Assembly (NCBI RefSeq): GCF_003231275.1
Contig: NZ_QKVL01000003.1
Location: 248,001-312,000 of the forward strand
Source of the DNA: Pseudomonas huaxiensis
GTDB lineage: Bacteria > Pseudomonadota > Gammaproteobacteria > Pseudomonadales > Pseudomonadaceae
Length of the DNA stretch: 64,000 nucleotides
Reading direction: 5' to 3'
Below, piece after piece: positions 63,907 to 64,000 of this stretch. The notes under the pieces are model-generated. The model was not told the DNA's origin, made no database searches, and saw only the letters and a program-made list of their open reading frames with translations. Made by a program: the position numbers and the translations under genes. Numbering within the stretch: position 1 is the stretch's first letter; every line of letters starts with the position of its first letter.

Positions 63907-64000
63907 TTACTCGATCTCGAACAGACCGTTGCTGATCGGCCCGGCGGTCAGCCGTTCGCGCACATCGTCGTCGATGCGCGGGTCGTCCGGGCGATACAGC
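63907..64000 (-). CDS. C-terminal end of a protein cut by the window edge
   Basis: An open frame on the minus strand ends in TAA at 63907. The visible residues end RPDDPRIDDDVRERLTAG then PISNGLFEIE. Acidic and without a motif I can assign. Convergent with the TSUP gene with only 3 bases between the stops. Confidence 0.5.
   Translation of the reverse strand, partial: LYRPDDPRIDDDVRERLTAGPISNGLFEIE

Overview
The window is a GC-rich chromosomal segment of a fluorescent-group Pseudomonas. Several things point there: the gene order (mpl, ubiX, ethanolamine genes, ppa, then xseB-ispA-dxs, the rib cluster, nrdR and oprG), which from memory resembles the PA4017-PA4069 stretch of P. aeruginosa PAO1; two families of Pseudomonas-type REP palindromes; and the start-codon and RBS style.

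Layout. 1-2807: a partial epimerase, a YceK-type lipoprotein, ubiX and mpl. 2874-10471: ethanolamine catabolism, with a sigma-54 activator facing an acetaldehyde dehydrogenase, then eat permease and eutBC; both structural units have recognisable -24/-12 promoters. 10581-14239: GNAT, DedA, MtfA-like peptidase, inorganic pyrophosphatase and a Cro/LexA-like regulator whose S24 domain lacks its catalytic residues. 14443-24772: a genomic island of about 10.3 kb bounded by a 20-bp direct repeat that lies in a terminator. It carries a tyrosine integrase, a non-coding stretch with two perfect hairpins and DnaA-box-like sites, a decayed second integrase, an AT-rich two-gene module (large SF2 helicase plus stand-alone DUF4062 protein), and a MazG-like/DUF2075 pair. 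24768-26670: small host genes and mntP with its yybP-ykoY (manganese) riboswitch. 26794-34956: a LuxR-solo locus of the PipR/PsoR type, with two proline-iminopeptidase-like hydrolases, a complete peptide ABC transporter and lux-box-like palindromes. 35427-39169: a three-gene MBOAT/SGNH surface O-acetylation cassette. 39366-42578: xseB-ispA-dxs (isoprenoid supply). 42690-45348: cobalamin receptor and periplasmic binding protein. 45764-53244: ribA and the nrdR-ribDC-ribBA-ribH-nusB-thiL-pgpA cluster. 53354-59098: lipoprotein, methyltransferase, CnoX/YbbN, and a probably Zur-controlled DUF2796/ABC/DUF3299 operon. 59207-64000: oprG, two sugar-nucleotide enzymes, a TauD-like oxygenase, a TSUP exporter and a partial gene.

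Most of the window is core metabolism in tightly packed operons with 1-4 base overlaps. Two regions are accessory: the island, which looks like a small carrier of anti-phage candidates without visible transfer genes, and the PipR-type locus, which is known from plant-associated bacteria. The best candidate for an undescribed system is the divergently composed helicase + DUF4062 module at 17732-21759, with the MazG/DUF2075 pair beside it as a second candidate.
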